From NCBI RefSeq assembly GCF_014201355.1, contig NZ_JACHEG010000002.1, positions 372,001 to 436,000 of the forward strand: 64,000 nt of DNA. Direction: 5' to 3'. Position numbers and translations under genes: made by a program. Every line of letters begins with the position of its first letter. Position 1 is the stretch's first letter. The notes under the pieces were generated by a model. It was not told the origin of the DNA. It was given only the letters and a program-made list of their open reading frames with translations, and made no database searches. This DNA is from Aliirhizobium wenxiniae (GTDB taxonomy: Bacteria; Pseudomonadota; Alphaproteobacteria; Rhizobiales; Rhizobiaceae). Of this stretch, positions 8,488-17,185 are shown one piece after another.

Positions 8488-9372
8488 TCAGTTCAACAGG
8501 CCCGCATGGCGCAGCGCGGCATCGATTGCGGCTTCGGTTGCGGGCTCAAGCTCGGAGACCAGGGGCGAGCGCACGGTGCGCTCCATGCCGCGCAGCTTGC
8601 TCAGACCGTATTTGGCACCGCAGAGGCCCGGCTCCATGAAGATTGCCTTGTGCAGCGGCATGAGACGATCCTGGTATTCGAGCGCCTTCTTGTAATCTCC
8701 GGCCAGCGTCGCCGCCTGGAATTCAGCACAGAGGCGCGGCGCGACATTGGCTGTGACCGAAATGCAGCCGGCACCGCCATGCGCATTGAAACCGAGCGCA
8801 GTAGCATCCTCGCCGGAGAGCTGGATGAAATCGGTACCGCAGGAGATACGCTGTTCCGAGACGCGCTCGATCTTGCCGGTCGCATCCTTGACGCCGACGA
8901 TGTTCTTATGCGCCTTGGCGAGCTTTCCCATGGTTTCCGGGCTCATGTCGATGACGGAACGCCCCGGGATATTGTAGATGAAGATGGGCAGGGAAACCGC
9001 ATCGGCGATTGCCGAGAAATGGGCGAAAAGCCCCTTCTGGGTCGGCTTGTTGTAATAGGGCGTGACGACAAGCAGAGCATCGGCGCCGGCCTGTTCTGCG
9101 TGCTGTGCCAGCTCGATCGCTTCTGTCGTATTATTGGAACCGGCACCAGCGATGACCGGCACGCGCTTGGCAGCGACCTCCACACAGAGCTCGACCACAC
9201 GCTTGTGCTCATCATGGGAAAGAGTCGGCGATTCACCCGTCGTGCCGACCGGGACGAGGCCCGAGCTGCCCTCTGCAATCACCCATTCGACATGATCTGC
9301 AAATGCTTTTTCATCGACAGCCCCGCCAGCGGTGAACGGCGTTACGAGCGCGGGGATCGATCCCTTGAACAT
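8488..9372 (-). CDS. dapA: 4-hydroxy-tetrahydrodipicolinate synthase
   Basis: DapA condenses pyruvate with aspartate semialdehyde, the first committed step to lysine and meso-diaminopimelate. The 294 residues form the expected TIM barrel with G-T-T-G-E-S (T44, T45), Y133 in I-Y-N-I-P-G-R, and the Schiff-base Lys K162 in G-V-K-D-A-T-G, all at standard positions. The ATG at 9370-9372 has a GGGAG ribosome site 6 bases upstream; nine further open codons upstream are ignored. Divergent from the lytic transglycosylase gene, another cell-wall function, across 227 bases that hold both promoters. Confidence 0.97.
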   Translation of the reverse strand: MFKGSIPALVTPFTAGGAVDEKAFADHVEWVIAEGSSGLVPVGTTGESPTLSHDEHKRVVELCVEVAAKRVPVIAGAGSNNTTEAIELAQHAEQAGADALLVVTPYYNKPTQKGLFAHFSAIADAVSLPIFIYNIPGRSVIDMSPETMGKLAKAHKNIVGVKDATGKIERVSEQRISCGTDFIQLSGEDATALGFNAHGGAGCISVTANVAPRLCAEFQAATLAGDYKKALEYQDRLMPLHKAIFMEPGLCGAKYGLSKLRGMERTVRSPLVSELEPATEAAIDAALRHAGLLN

Positions 9373-9599
9373 GCAAAACTCCCAATGGCCGCAGTCCATG
9401 CTTCGGCCGTAATCAATGACTAAGGTGGCGCACCATAAAGCGGAGGCAGATCGCCGACAAGCGCAAGCTCACGGGAAACTGATCACCGGCCATCGCTCAT
9501 CGATGCGTATTTTAGAGGTCGTGGTAAGGTTTCGTTAATGCCACCGGAGCCTAATGGGAGAACCCGATAGGGGTATATGTCTTTTTCGCGAGTCGCCGG

Positions 9600-11717
9600 A
9601 TGAAGAAGCCCGCTCTGATCCTCACCTTAGGATTGAGTGCAGCCAGCATATCGAGCCTTGTGCTCGCCCAGAGCGATGGCGCTGGCAGTGGCATCGTGCC
9701 GCTTCCCTTTGCCCGGCCGAACGCACCGATAAGCGTGCCTGTGCCAACGCAACCGGGCTCCCAGGCTATTCCCACGCCAACGGCCATGCCGATCCCCGAG
9801 ATTACCGGCTCCATTCCGAGACTCGACCGACCGCTGGCATCTTCTGCACTGAAAACCGGTCTAGACGCGCTTTCCGGCAATGATGCGGCGCAGGCGATTG
9901 CTGCACGCGACAGCCTGCCGGCAGGCTCACTCGACCGCAAAATCCTCACCTGGGCGATTGCCAGTTCGGGAATGAAGGATGTGCCCTATCGTGAGATTGC
10001 TGGCGCTTCACGCGAGCTGACCGGCTGGCCGGGGCTCGGCGGATTGCGCGAGCGGGAAGAGCGCGCGCTTTATCGCGAAAACCCGCCTGCTCCAGCCGTG
10101 CTTTCCGCCATGGGCAATTCACGCCCGCAGACGCCGGAAGGTGCGATGATCCTTGCCCGAGCGCAGACGGCAGCCGGTAAAACCGCTGAGGCCGCCCGGA
10201 CCCTGCGCGGTCTGTGGTCTTCCGAAACACTCGATGTGGCGACCGAAGACAAGTTGCTTGGCGAATTCGGCGGGATGTTTACCGCGGCCGATCACAAGAC
10301 CCGCATGGACTATCTCATGTATCGCGGCCGCGTGGCGCAGGCAAAGCGGTTTTCGGGTCTGGGCAATGCGCAGTCGCTTTACAACGCGTGGGCGGCCGTT
10401 GCGAACAATGCCAGGAATGCCGATGCGCTGATCAATGCCGTTGCAGGCTCGTGGACGAGTGATCCCGCGTATCTCTTCGCCAAAATAGAATATGCAAGGC
10501 GACAGAACGATTATGCCGGAGCGGCAAAGCTGCTTGAGCGCATACCGCGCGATCCTGCAAAACTCGTCTATCCGACGGAATGGTGGAACGAGCAACGGAT
10601 CGTCTCACGCGGGCTTGCGGATCTAGGGCAGTTCAGCACCGCCTACAGGCTGGTCGCAAATCATGTGGCGCAGTCTACCGTCGACCGCGCCGATGCGGAA
10701 TTCCATGCCGGATGGTATGCGCTGAGAGCGCTTCGGGACCCGACCATGGCGGAGACACATTTCCGCAAGATCTACGAGGCCTCCAACCGGCCGCTTTCCG
10801 CGTCGCGGGCGCTCTACTGGCTCGGTCGATCGGCTGAGGCCGGCGGACCGGGAGAGGCGCGTAACTTCTATGAACAGGCGGCGCGTTATTCCGGCACGTT
10901 CTACGGGCAGTTGGCTGCCGCAAAGCTCGGCAAATCAACGCTCGATGTAAGCTACCCCTCCCCCACGGCGCAGGACCGTGAGCGCTTCGCTTCGCGTGAG
11001 GTGGTCCGTGCCATCGCGCGGCTTGACGCTGTCGGCCATGACCGGCGATCAGCAGCACTTTATGCAGCACTCGGCGAGCAGATCGACAGCCCTGGCGAAC
11101 TTTCGCTTTTGACCGCACGCGCGGAAGCACAAGGCGACCATGCACTGTCGCTGCGAATCGGCAAGTCGGCTTTTTCCCGTGGCGTCGATGTGGCGGCACT
11201 CGCCTATCCGATCGGTGTCATTCCGGCCGGCGCCAATATTGCCGGTTCCGGCAAGGCGCTTGCCTATTCGATCGCAAGGCAGGAAAGCGCATTCAACCCG
11301 GCAGCCGTTTCCGCAGCGAATGCCCGCGGCCTTCTACAGCTTTTACCAGGGACGGCACAGGGCGTTGCCAAGCGGCACGGGATGAGCTTCAAGGCGGACC
11401 GGCTGACCAGTGACGCTGGTTACAACGCCACACTTGGTGCGCATTATCTCGGTGAGCAGATCGACGCTTTCGGCGGCTCCTATGTACTGACCTTCATAGC
11501 TTACAATGCCGGGCCGAAGCGTGTGCCGGAATGGATTGCTCGTTATGGTGATCCGCGTGGCAAGTCGCTCGAAGAGGTGATCGACTGGGTTGAACGCATC
11601 CCCTTCCCCGAAACGCGCAACTATGTTCAGCGCGTGCTGGAGAATTATCAGGTCTACAAGACCCGGCTGGGGCAGAAGGCGGATATCGACGCTGACCTCA
11701 GATTTGGCAGGCAGTGA
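9600..11717 (+). CDS. Soluble lytic murein transglycosylase (Slt70-like)
   Basis: A periplasmic enzyme that cleaves peptidoglycan between MurNAc and GlcNAc, leaving anhydro-MurNAc ends. The 705 residues begin with a signal peptide (MKKPALILTLGLSAASISSL, cleavage near ALAQS-like L-A-Q), then a Pro/Ala-rich linker, a long helical superhelix (about 90-530) and a C-terminal SLT domain. The catalytic Glu is E562 in A-R-Q-E-S-A-F-N-P, followed by G-L-L-Q-L-L-P-G-T-A and the A-Y-N-A-G-P motif. This is the Slt70 architecture. It ends at a bidirectional terminator shared with the first porin. Confidence 0.93.
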   Translation: MKKPALILTLGLSAASISSLVLAQSDGAGSGIVPLPFARPNAPISVPVPTQPGSQAIPTPTAMPIPEITGSIPRLDRPLASSALKTGLDALSGNDAAQAIAARDSLPAGSLDRKILTWAIASSGMKDVPYREIAGASRELTGWPGLGGLREREERALYRENPPAPAVLSAMGNSRPQTPEGAMILARAQTAAGKTAEAARTLRGLWSSETLDVATEDKLLGEFGGMFTAADHKTRMDYLMYRGRVAQAKRFSGLGNAQSLYNAWAAVANNARNADALINAVAGSWTSDPAYLFAKIEYARRQNDYAGAAKLLERIPRDPAKLVYPTEWWNEQRIVSRGLADLGQFSTAYRLVANHVAQSTVDRADAEFHAGWYALRALRDPTMAETHFRKIYEASNRPLSASRALYWLGRSAEAGGPGEARNFYEQAARYSGTFYGQLAAAKLGKSTLDVSYPSPTAQDRERFASREVVRAIARLDAVGHDRRSAALYAALGEQIDSPGELSLLTARAEAQGDHALSLRIGKSAFSRGVDVAALAYPIGVIPAGANIAGSGKALAYSIARQESAFNPAAVSAANARGLLQLLPGTAQGVAKRHGMSFKADRLTSDAGYNATLGAHYLGEQIDAFGGSYVLTFIAYNAGPKRVPEWIARYGDPRGKSLEEVIDWVERIPFPETRNYVQRVLENYQVYKTRLGQKADIDADLRFGRQ

Positions 11718-11787
11718 GGCCGGAAGCCCTAAACAGTCGTGCCTTCAGTTCTCGGACGGTTCGATGGCAGGACACCCTGATAGCGAC

Positions 11788-11813
11788 AAAAAGCCCGGCC
11801 AAGCCGGGCTTTT
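11788..11813. terminator. Bidirectional terminator between transglycosylase and porin 1
   Basis: AAAAAGCCCGGC (11788-11799) and GCCGGGCTTTT (11803-11813) form a tight GC stem with A- and T-runs on both sides, so it can end both convergent transcripts. Its core sequence recurs after porins 2 and 3. Confidence 0.9.
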
Positions 11814-11826
11814 CAACTTCTGTCGA

Positions 11827-12939
11827 TCAGAAATCCCGCTGCAGACGCAGGAAGCCGTCGAAACGGTCGCCATCGCCATAACCGGCAGTGTCGATGTCAA
11901 CATTGTTGTAGTTGAAGGTCGCCTTAGCCAGGAGGTTCGGCGTGACCTGGTAATCCGCCGTCACGCCGACGCGCCAGGCACTGCCGCCCGTATAATCGTC
12001 GCTCGTGGGAATGATGTTATCCCAATACTGAACGCCGGGCGTGAGCTTGAACTTTTCGGAAACAGCGAAGGCGTACTCGGCGCCAATCGTCCATTCCGAA
12101 TAATCCCAATAGCGGGTCGGGCCGGAAGAATAGACACCGAAAACACCCAGCTTGCCGGGTCCGATCTCGGCGGACAGAGTGGATGCGACGACGCCGTCTT
12201 CGTGGTCGAACTCATAGGCGCCGAACAGATCGATGGAAAACGCGTCAAACTTGCCGCCTACCAGACCGCTGAGACCGATCTCATCGGCACTGCCATCGGC
12301 GTCCGTCTTCCAGCCGGCCTGCGAATTGAAGAAATCAGCCTGTCCGTAGGCCGTGAATGCTCCAGATTCGAAAGTGTAGCGAATGGAATTGTTCAGCGTA
12401 TCGCCGCCAATATAGTCCCCGAAAATATCGGTTGCGCTGCCCGAAAGCGGGCCTTCGTCCGACAGCACGGTCTCACCCGGCAGGCCGGTATCGAAGTAGT
12501 TATAGAAGTAACCGATACGGAAACCGCCCAGCTCGATATAGGTCTCGTTCAGCGCGAAGTCCGAGCTGTCGGAATTGTTGTTAGCGCGTAGCGTGACGCG
12601 GGAGCCGAGGGCGCCAAATTCGGTGTCGGACTTAGCTTCGAACCGGAGCTGCGCACGCGTATTGGTGCGATAGCCGGCGTCATCGTCGAGTTCGACCGCG
12701 CCAGCGCTTGTATCGATGTCGTAATTGCTGCGGCCATCCAGCTGCAGACGAATATAACCGCCGATCTTGAGACAGGTCTCGGTGCCGGGGATATAGAAAT
12801 AGCCGGTGCCGAAAGCATCGCAGACGCGGACATATTCCAGCGGCTCCGGCTCGGCGGCGACAATGGCGTCAGCGGCGTGGGAAACAGAAGAAGCAACAAG
12901 GCTTGCTGCCGATGCGATGAGAAAACTGGTCAGCTTCAT
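11827..12939 (-). CDS. Outer-membrane porin, RopA family (copy 1)
   Basis: A 370-residue porin of the alphaproteobacterial porin_2 family, a trimeric beta-barrel for small hydrophilic solutes. The signal peptide ends at S-H-A-A-D, and the mature start carries the family signature E-P-E-P-L-E-Y-V-R-V-C-D-A-F-G with a YIPGTETCLKIGGY block. The protein ends in Phe (L-R-L-Q-R-D-F), the usual C-terminal signal for BAM-dependent insertion. The ATG at 12937-12939 has a GAGGAAA site; 13 extra upstream codons are not used. It is the most divergent of three tandem copies, with G-A-V-E-L-D-D-D in the first variable segment. Confidence 0.95.
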   Translation of the reverse strand: MKLTSFLIASAASLVASSVSHAADAIVAAEPEPLEYVRVCDAFGTGYFYIPGTETCLKIGGYIRLQLDGRSNYDIDTSAGAVELDDDAGYRTNTRAQLRFEAKSDTEFGALGSRVTLRANNNSDSSDFALNETYIELGGFRIGYFYNYFDTGLPGETVLSDEGPLSGSATDIFGDYIGGDTLNNSIRYTFESGAFTAYGQADFFNSQAGWKTDADGSADEIGLSGLVGGKFDAFSIDLFGAYEFDHEDGVVASTLSAEIGPGKLGVFGVYSSGPTRYWDYSEWTIGAEYAFAVSEKFKLTPGVQYWDNIIPTSDDYTGGSAWRVGVTADYQVTPNLLAKATFNYNNVDIDTAGYGDGDRFDGFLRLQRDF

Positions 12940-13099
12940 TGGGATTTCCTCGGTGAGCTGCATTCGCATATTGAGCAAACGCTACTCGCGATCAGAATAA
13001 GCGCAAGCGGCTTCTTATATGCAGATCCACTACATCACGCAGTTGGAAACTGACAGTTACCAATTTATCACGGACGAATTTCGACGCCGCCATAACGAG

Positions 13100-13125
13100 A
13101 AAAGCCCGGCGCGAGGCCGGGCTTT
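13100..13125 (-). terminator. Terminator of porin 2
   Basis: GCCCGGC/GCCGGGC stem with flanking A- and T-runs, 24 bases beyond the porin 2 stop; on the minus strand it ends in TTTTCTCG. Nearly the same stem follows porins 1 and 3. Confidence 0.9.
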
Positions 13126-13148
13126 CCAGGTTAGATCCGAAAACCGGA

Positions 13149-14285
13149 TTAGAACGAGCGCTGCAGACGCAGGAAACCATCCCAACGGTCAGCAGAGTCA
13201 ACGTCGTTGTCAACGTCGGTATAGTTGACAGTTGCCTTGGCAGACAGGCCAGTGGTGATCTTGTAGTCAGCCGTGATACCAGCGCGCCATGCATTGCCGC
13301 CGTCGAAATCGCCATCGGCGTCGAGAACAACGTTATCCCAGTACTGGATGCCCGGTGCGATGGTGAACTTGTCGTTCACGGCAATCGCGTATTCCGCACC
13401 GATCGTCCACTCAGAGGCGTCGAAGTAACGGTTTTCGCCGAAGGAGTAGGCAGCGAAGACGCCGAGCGAACCCGGGCCGATTGCAGCCGTCAGCGTGGAA
13501 GCGAGAGCGGCATTTTCGCGGTCGAAGTCGTAACCAGCGAAGAAGTCGAGTGTTACGCCACCGAACTTGCCGGTGATGACGCCGTTGATGCCGATTTCAT
13601 CCTGGCCGCGACCGGTGCCTGGTACGTCGTCCTTCCAACCGTCCTGCGAGTCGAATGCATCGACCTGACCGTAGACGGAGAAAGCGCCGGCGTCGTAGGT
13701 GTAACGGATGCCGTTGTTCAGGGTGTCGCCACCGAAGCCACCGTTACCATACGGACCAGCGTCGGAAAGAACGGTTTCGCCCGGAAGTCCGGTATCGAAG
13801 TAGTTGTAGAAGTAACCAACGCGGAGGCCGCCGAGTTCGATGAAGGTTTCATCGAGGAAGAAGTCGTTGTTGGCCACAGACGTTTCATAAGTCGTAAAAC
13901 CGCCACCGACAGCATCCGGGATTGTGACCGAATAGGTGTTCGAGCTGTTGGTGTTAGCTTCCAACGTCATGGTCGCAGTCAGCGTGCCGTACTCGGTGTC
14001 AGACTTCGCGTCCAGGGTCAGGTGACCACGGGTGTTGGTACGGTAACCGCCTTCACCACCAAAGTCGTCATCGCTACGTGCGTCGATCTGGACGCGGACG
14101 TAACCGCCGATCTTGAGGCAGGTCTCGGTACCCGGAATGTAAAAATAGCCCGTTCCGAACGCGTCGCAAACGCGAACATATTCCAGCGGCTCAGGTTCGG
14201 CAGCGACGATAGCATCGGCAGCCTGGGCGACAGTGACGCTTGCAAGCGCCGCGGTCGATGCGATGAGAAGGCTCGTGATTTTCAT
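13149..14285 (-). CDS. Outer-membrane porin, RopA family (copy 2)
   Basis: A 378-residue porin with a 22-residue signal peptide (MKITSLLIASTAALASVTVA, then QA), the same mature N-terminal block as its neighbours and a C-terminal Phe (L-R-L-Q-R-S-F). It aligns closely with copy 3 along the barrel strands. They differ in the exposed stretch after the first third (T-I-P-D-A-V-G-G-G-F-T-T-Y here) and in the P-Y-G-N-G-G-F-G-G-D loop. The gene has its own terminator and a 283-base upstream region, so the three porins are probably separately transcribed. Confidence 0.95.
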   Translation of the reverse strand: MKITSLLIASTAALASVTVAQAADAIVAAEPEPLEYVRVCDAFGTGYFYIPGTETCLKIGGYVRVQIDARSDDDFGGEGGYRTNTRGHLTLDAKSDTEYGTLTATMTLEANTNSSNTYSVTIPDAVGGGFTTYETSVANNDFFLDETFIELGGLRVGYFYNYFDTGLPGETVLSDAGPYGNGGFGGDTLNNGIRYTYDAGAFSVYGQVDAFDSQDGWKDDVPGTGRGQDEIGINGVITGKFGGVTLDFFAGYDFDRENAALASTLTAAIGPGSLGVFAAYSFGENRYFDASEWTIGAEYAIAVNDKFTIAPGIQYWDNVVLDADGDFDGGNAWRAGITADYKITTGLSAKATVNYTDVDNDVDSADRWDGFLRLQRSF

Positions 14286-14517
14286 TGTGGGGTTCCCCGG
14301 TCAACTCTAGGCTTTACAACCGTCAAGTTACAGGCGGGCGGCGGATGCTTACAAGCATTTCTGCATCTGCGACCGGTGAACATCAGGCAGTTGCAACGTG
14401 GTCGTTACTTATTTGTCACAAATTTGACGAGTAAACCGGACTCAAAGCCGCCTGTCCGTGCATTTTCATCCACTAATTCTTGCTGGAATTCTGCGACTGC
14501 ATCCGAATCAACAGAAA

Positions 14518-14546
14518 CAAAAAGCCCGGCGCAGGGCCGGGCTTTT
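14518..14546 (-). terminator. Terminator of porin 3
   Basis: AAAAGCCCGGC (14520-14530) and GCCGGGCTTTT (14536-14546) with a 5-base loop, 23 bases beyond the porin 3 stop. On the minus strand it reads into a T-run. Confidence 0.9.
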
Positions 14547-14568
14547 CGCTCATATCTGAAAGATCAGA

Positions 14569-15705
14569 TTAGAAAGAACGCTGCAGACGGAGGAAACCAT
14601 CCCAACGATCAGCAGAGTCCGTACCGGAGTCTACGTCGGTGTAGTTGATGGTTGCCTTGGCAGCGAGGTTGGTGGTGATCTTGTAATCAGCCGTTACACC
14701 AACGCGCCATGCGTCGCCCTGATCGCCTTCGCCGTCGGCGAATACGATGTTATCCCAGTACTGAACGCCAGGAGCGATCGAGAACTTGTCGGTGACCTTA
14801 ATGGCGTATTCAGCGCCGATCGTCCACTCGGAAGCGTCGAAGTAGCGGTTGGCACCAGTCGAGTAGGCAGCGAAGACGCCGAGCGAACCCGGGCCGATAG
14901 CAGCCGTCAACGTGGAAGCGAAGGCAGCTTCTTCACGATCGAAGTCATAACCAGCGAAGAAGTCGACGGTTACGCCACCGAACTTGCCGGTAACAACGCC
15001 GTTGATGCCGATTTCGTCGTCAGAACCGTTGTCGGTCTTCCAACCAGCCTGCGAGTTGAACGCGTCAACCTGACCGTAAACCGAGAACGAACCAGCGTCG
15101 TAGGTGTAACGGATGGAGTTGTTGAGCGTGTCGCCGCCGAAGCCGCCGCCACCGAAGCCAGGGCCGCCGTCAGAAAGAACGGTTTCGCCCGGAAGGCCGT
15201 TATCGAAGTAGTTGTAGAAGTAACCAACGCGGAGACCGCCGAGCTGCAGGTAGGTTTCTTCCAGGTAGAAGTCGTTGTTAGCCTGCGAAGTGCTGTAGGT
15301 CGTAGAACCAGCAGTCGGATCGGCCGGATCATTAGGAACCGTCACCGAGTAGCTGTTCGAAACGTTGGTGTTTGCGCGAAGAGTAACCTTCGAGGACAGC
15401 GTACCGAACTCGGTGTCGTTCTTTGCTTCAACAGCGATCTGGCCGCGGGTGTTGGTGCGGTAGCCGCCCTGCTGACCGTTCAGGTCGAAGTCCGAACGAC
15501 CGTCAACCTGTACGCGGACGTAACCACCGATCTTGAGGCAGGTTTCGGTGCCCGGGATGTAGAAGTAACCGGTGCCGAAAGCGTCGCAAACGCGAACGTA
15601 TTCCATCGGCTCGGGCTCAGCAGCCACGATAGCGTCGGCAGCCTGTGCGCCAGAAACTGCTGCGAGGGCAGCAGCGGAGCCGAGAAGAAGGCTCTTGATG
15701 TTCAT
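14569..15705 (-). CDS. Outer-membrane porin, RopA family (copy 3)
   Basis: A 378-residue porin with signal peptide MNIKSLLLGSAAALAAVSGA, cleavage after Q-A, the E-P-E-P-M-E-Y-V-R-V-C-D-A-F-G signature, and Phe at the C-terminus. The ATG at 15703-15705 follows a strong GGAGGT ribosome site. The frame is open 19 codons further upstream, but those lack signal-peptide character. This copy has the strongest translation signal and strongly biased codons, so it is probably the major porin. A long upstream region (15706-16103) separates it from tRNA-Ser. Confidence 0.95.
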   Translation of the reverse strand: MNIKSLLLGSAAALAAVSGAQAADAIVAAEPEPMEYVRVCDAFGTGYFYIPGTETCLKIGGYVRVQVDGRSDFDLNGQQGGYRTNTRGQIAVEAKNDTEFGTLSSKVTLRANTNVSNSYSVTVPNDPADPTAGSTTYSTSQANNDFYLEETYLQLGGLRVGYFYNYFDNGLPGETVLSDGGPGFGGGGFGGDTLNNSIRYTYDAGSFSVYGQVDAFNSQAGWKTDNGSDDEIGINGVVTGKFGGVTVDFFAGYDFDREEAAFASTLTAAIGPGSLGVFAAYSTGANRYFDASEWTIGAEYAIKVTDKFSIAPGVQYWDNIVFADGEGDQGDAWRVGVTADYKITTNLAAKATINYTDVDSGTDSADRWDGFLRLQRSF

Positions 15706-16103
15706 TTTTGACCTCCAGTCAAAGTTACGTATGGGTCTAGGTCTTGATTTACCGAAGGACAAAAATTCCTTGGGCCCATCCCCGTGTTCTTAAAGCTGAC
15801 GAACCACCGCCGCGCTTCGGAGTTGAAAATACAAATCGCCGTGAGCTGCGCAATGCCGAACTGTGGATGAGTGAGAGTTTAAAGGCAGCTTCACAAAACC
15901 ATGTTGCCGAAAGGACACAAAACCGCAGTCAGGGGTCATTAAAAATTTAGTTTTCGTTAAGAAAGCGGTTTTGTGACAGCAACTTAGGGACAGGTCACAT
16001 TCGAATACATAGCTTCGCGAGAATGTTGCCGACAGGCAACACGCATAACTCGCAGGCGCTTCGTGCGCTCACGCTAATGATCCAAGGATTTCATGAAGGA
16101 TAG
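15706..16103. other. 398-base region upstream of porin 3
   Basis: No coding ORF with a ribosome site is visible. The DNA is AT-rich around 15,930-15,975, which may hold the porin promoter and a long leader. A 7-base inverted repeat TGTTGCC-GACA-GGCAACA lies at 16024-16041, between the tRNA 3' end and the AT-rich part; its role is unknown. Confidence 0.45.
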
Positions 16104-16194
16104 TGGCGGAGAGGATGGGATTCGAACCCACGATACGCTTTTGACGTATACTCCCTTAGCAGGGGAGCGCCTTCGACCACTCGGCCACCTCTCC
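16104..16194 (-). tRNA. tRNA-Ser (anticodon GCU)
   Basis: On the minus strand the gene runs from GGAGAGGTGGCCGAGTGG to a 3' CCA encoded at 16106-16104. The acceptor stem GGAGAGG pairs with CCTCTCC, the anticodon is GCT (plus-strand AGC at 16158-16160) within CTGCTAA, a long variable arm marks a class II tRNA, and GGTTCGAATCC forms the T arm. Length 91 with CCA. It reads AGC/AGU serine codons. Confidence 0.97.
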
Positions 16195-16327
16195 GGTGCG
16201 GCCTGATTATTGCGGATAAATCCCGAATGCAAGGTCTTTTAGCAAAAAGTGGCGTCGCAGGCTGGGGATGAACCCCAGCCGCAGCATTATTTCGGTGCAC
16301 AGAGGACGAATCTACGAGATTGCCGGC

Positions 16328-17128
16328 TCAATAACCCGAGCCTGCCGGGCCTGCGCCCGGGCCGCGGCCGTAACGGCCGGCAAGGTTTTTCAGCGTCGCA
16401 GCAAGCTCGGTGACGTCTGCGCCAACGGCAACAAAGCTTGCACCGAGTTCGAGGTAACGACGGTTGAGTGTTTCGTTGAAGGTCAGGATGCCTGCGGGCT
16501 TGCCGGCGGCGATGATTCGGCCGATCGCCGATTCGATGACGTCCTGCACTTCCGGCGCCTCGATTCGGCCGAGGTAGCCCAAGTCGGCCGAAAGATCCGC
16601 CGGGCCGATGAAGACGCCGTCAACGCCGTCAATCGCGGCAATCGCCTCGAGATTGTCGATGGCGACACGCGTTTCGGCCTGAACCAGCAAGCAGATCTCG
16701 TCATCGGCTGTCTGCGCATAATCGGGAATGGCGTTAAAGCCCGAGGCGCGTGCGACGGCGGCACCGAGTCCGCGCGTGCCGCGCGGAGGATAGCGCACAG
16801 CCTGAACCAGTGCTTTCGCCTGTTCAGGCGAATCGACCATAGGAATGAGGAGCGTTCGCGCACCGGCATCCAGCAACTGCTTGATGAACCAGGTTTCGCC
16901 TGAAGGTGGGCGCACGACGGGTTCGACGGCAAAGGGAGCCAGCGCCCGCAACTGGGCGATAATGCTGCGCAGATCATTCGGCCCGTGTTCCGAATCGATC
17001 ACGAGCCAGTCGAAGCCGGCGCTTGCGGCAATCTCCGCCGGAAGCGCCTCGCCGGTATTCAGCCACAGGCCGATCTGCTGGCGGCCGGCACTGATCGCGG
17101 CCTTGAAGTCATTCTTCGGTACCGGCAT
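16328..17128 (-). CDS. HpcH/HpaI family aldolase
   Basis: A 266-residue class II, metal-dependent pyruvate aldolase of the HpcH/HpaI family, which cleaves 4-hydroxy-2-oxo acids to pyruvate and an aldehyde. Family motifs are visible: W-L-V-I-D-S-E-H-G-P-N near residue 45, V-R-P-P-S-G near 72, a P-M-V-D-S block, R-G-T-R-G-L-G near 120, the metal ligand region L-V-Q-A-E-T, and F-I-G-P-A-D-L-S near 175. A ribosome site (AGGAGGAG) lies directly upstream. The C-terminus is Gly/Pro-rich. The natural substrate is not clear; HpaI-type and 2-keto-3-deoxy-sugar aldolases share these motifs. Confidence 0.9.
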   Translation of the reverse strand: MPVPKNDFKAAISAGRQQIGLWLNTGEALPAEIAASAGFDWLVIDSEHGPNDLRSIIAQLRALAPFAVEPVVRPPSGETWFIKQLLDAGARTLLIPMVDSPEQAKALVQAVRYPPRGTRGLGAAVARASGFNAIPDYAQTADDEICLLVQAETRVAIDNLEAIAAIDGVDGVFIGPADLSADLGYLGRIEAPEVQDVIESAIGRIIAAGKPAGILTFNETLNRRYLELGASFVAVGADVTELAATLKNLAGRYGRGPGAGPAGSGY

Positions 17129-17185
17129 TTCTCCTCCTATGCCTTTTCGTCACAAATCACGGCCCAAAATAAGGGCCATATAGAA

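Noticed and set aside
16104..16194. tRNA-Ser as an integration site of a genomic island
   Set aside because: No integrase and no visible repeat of the tRNA 3' end in the window; neighbouring genes have native composition.
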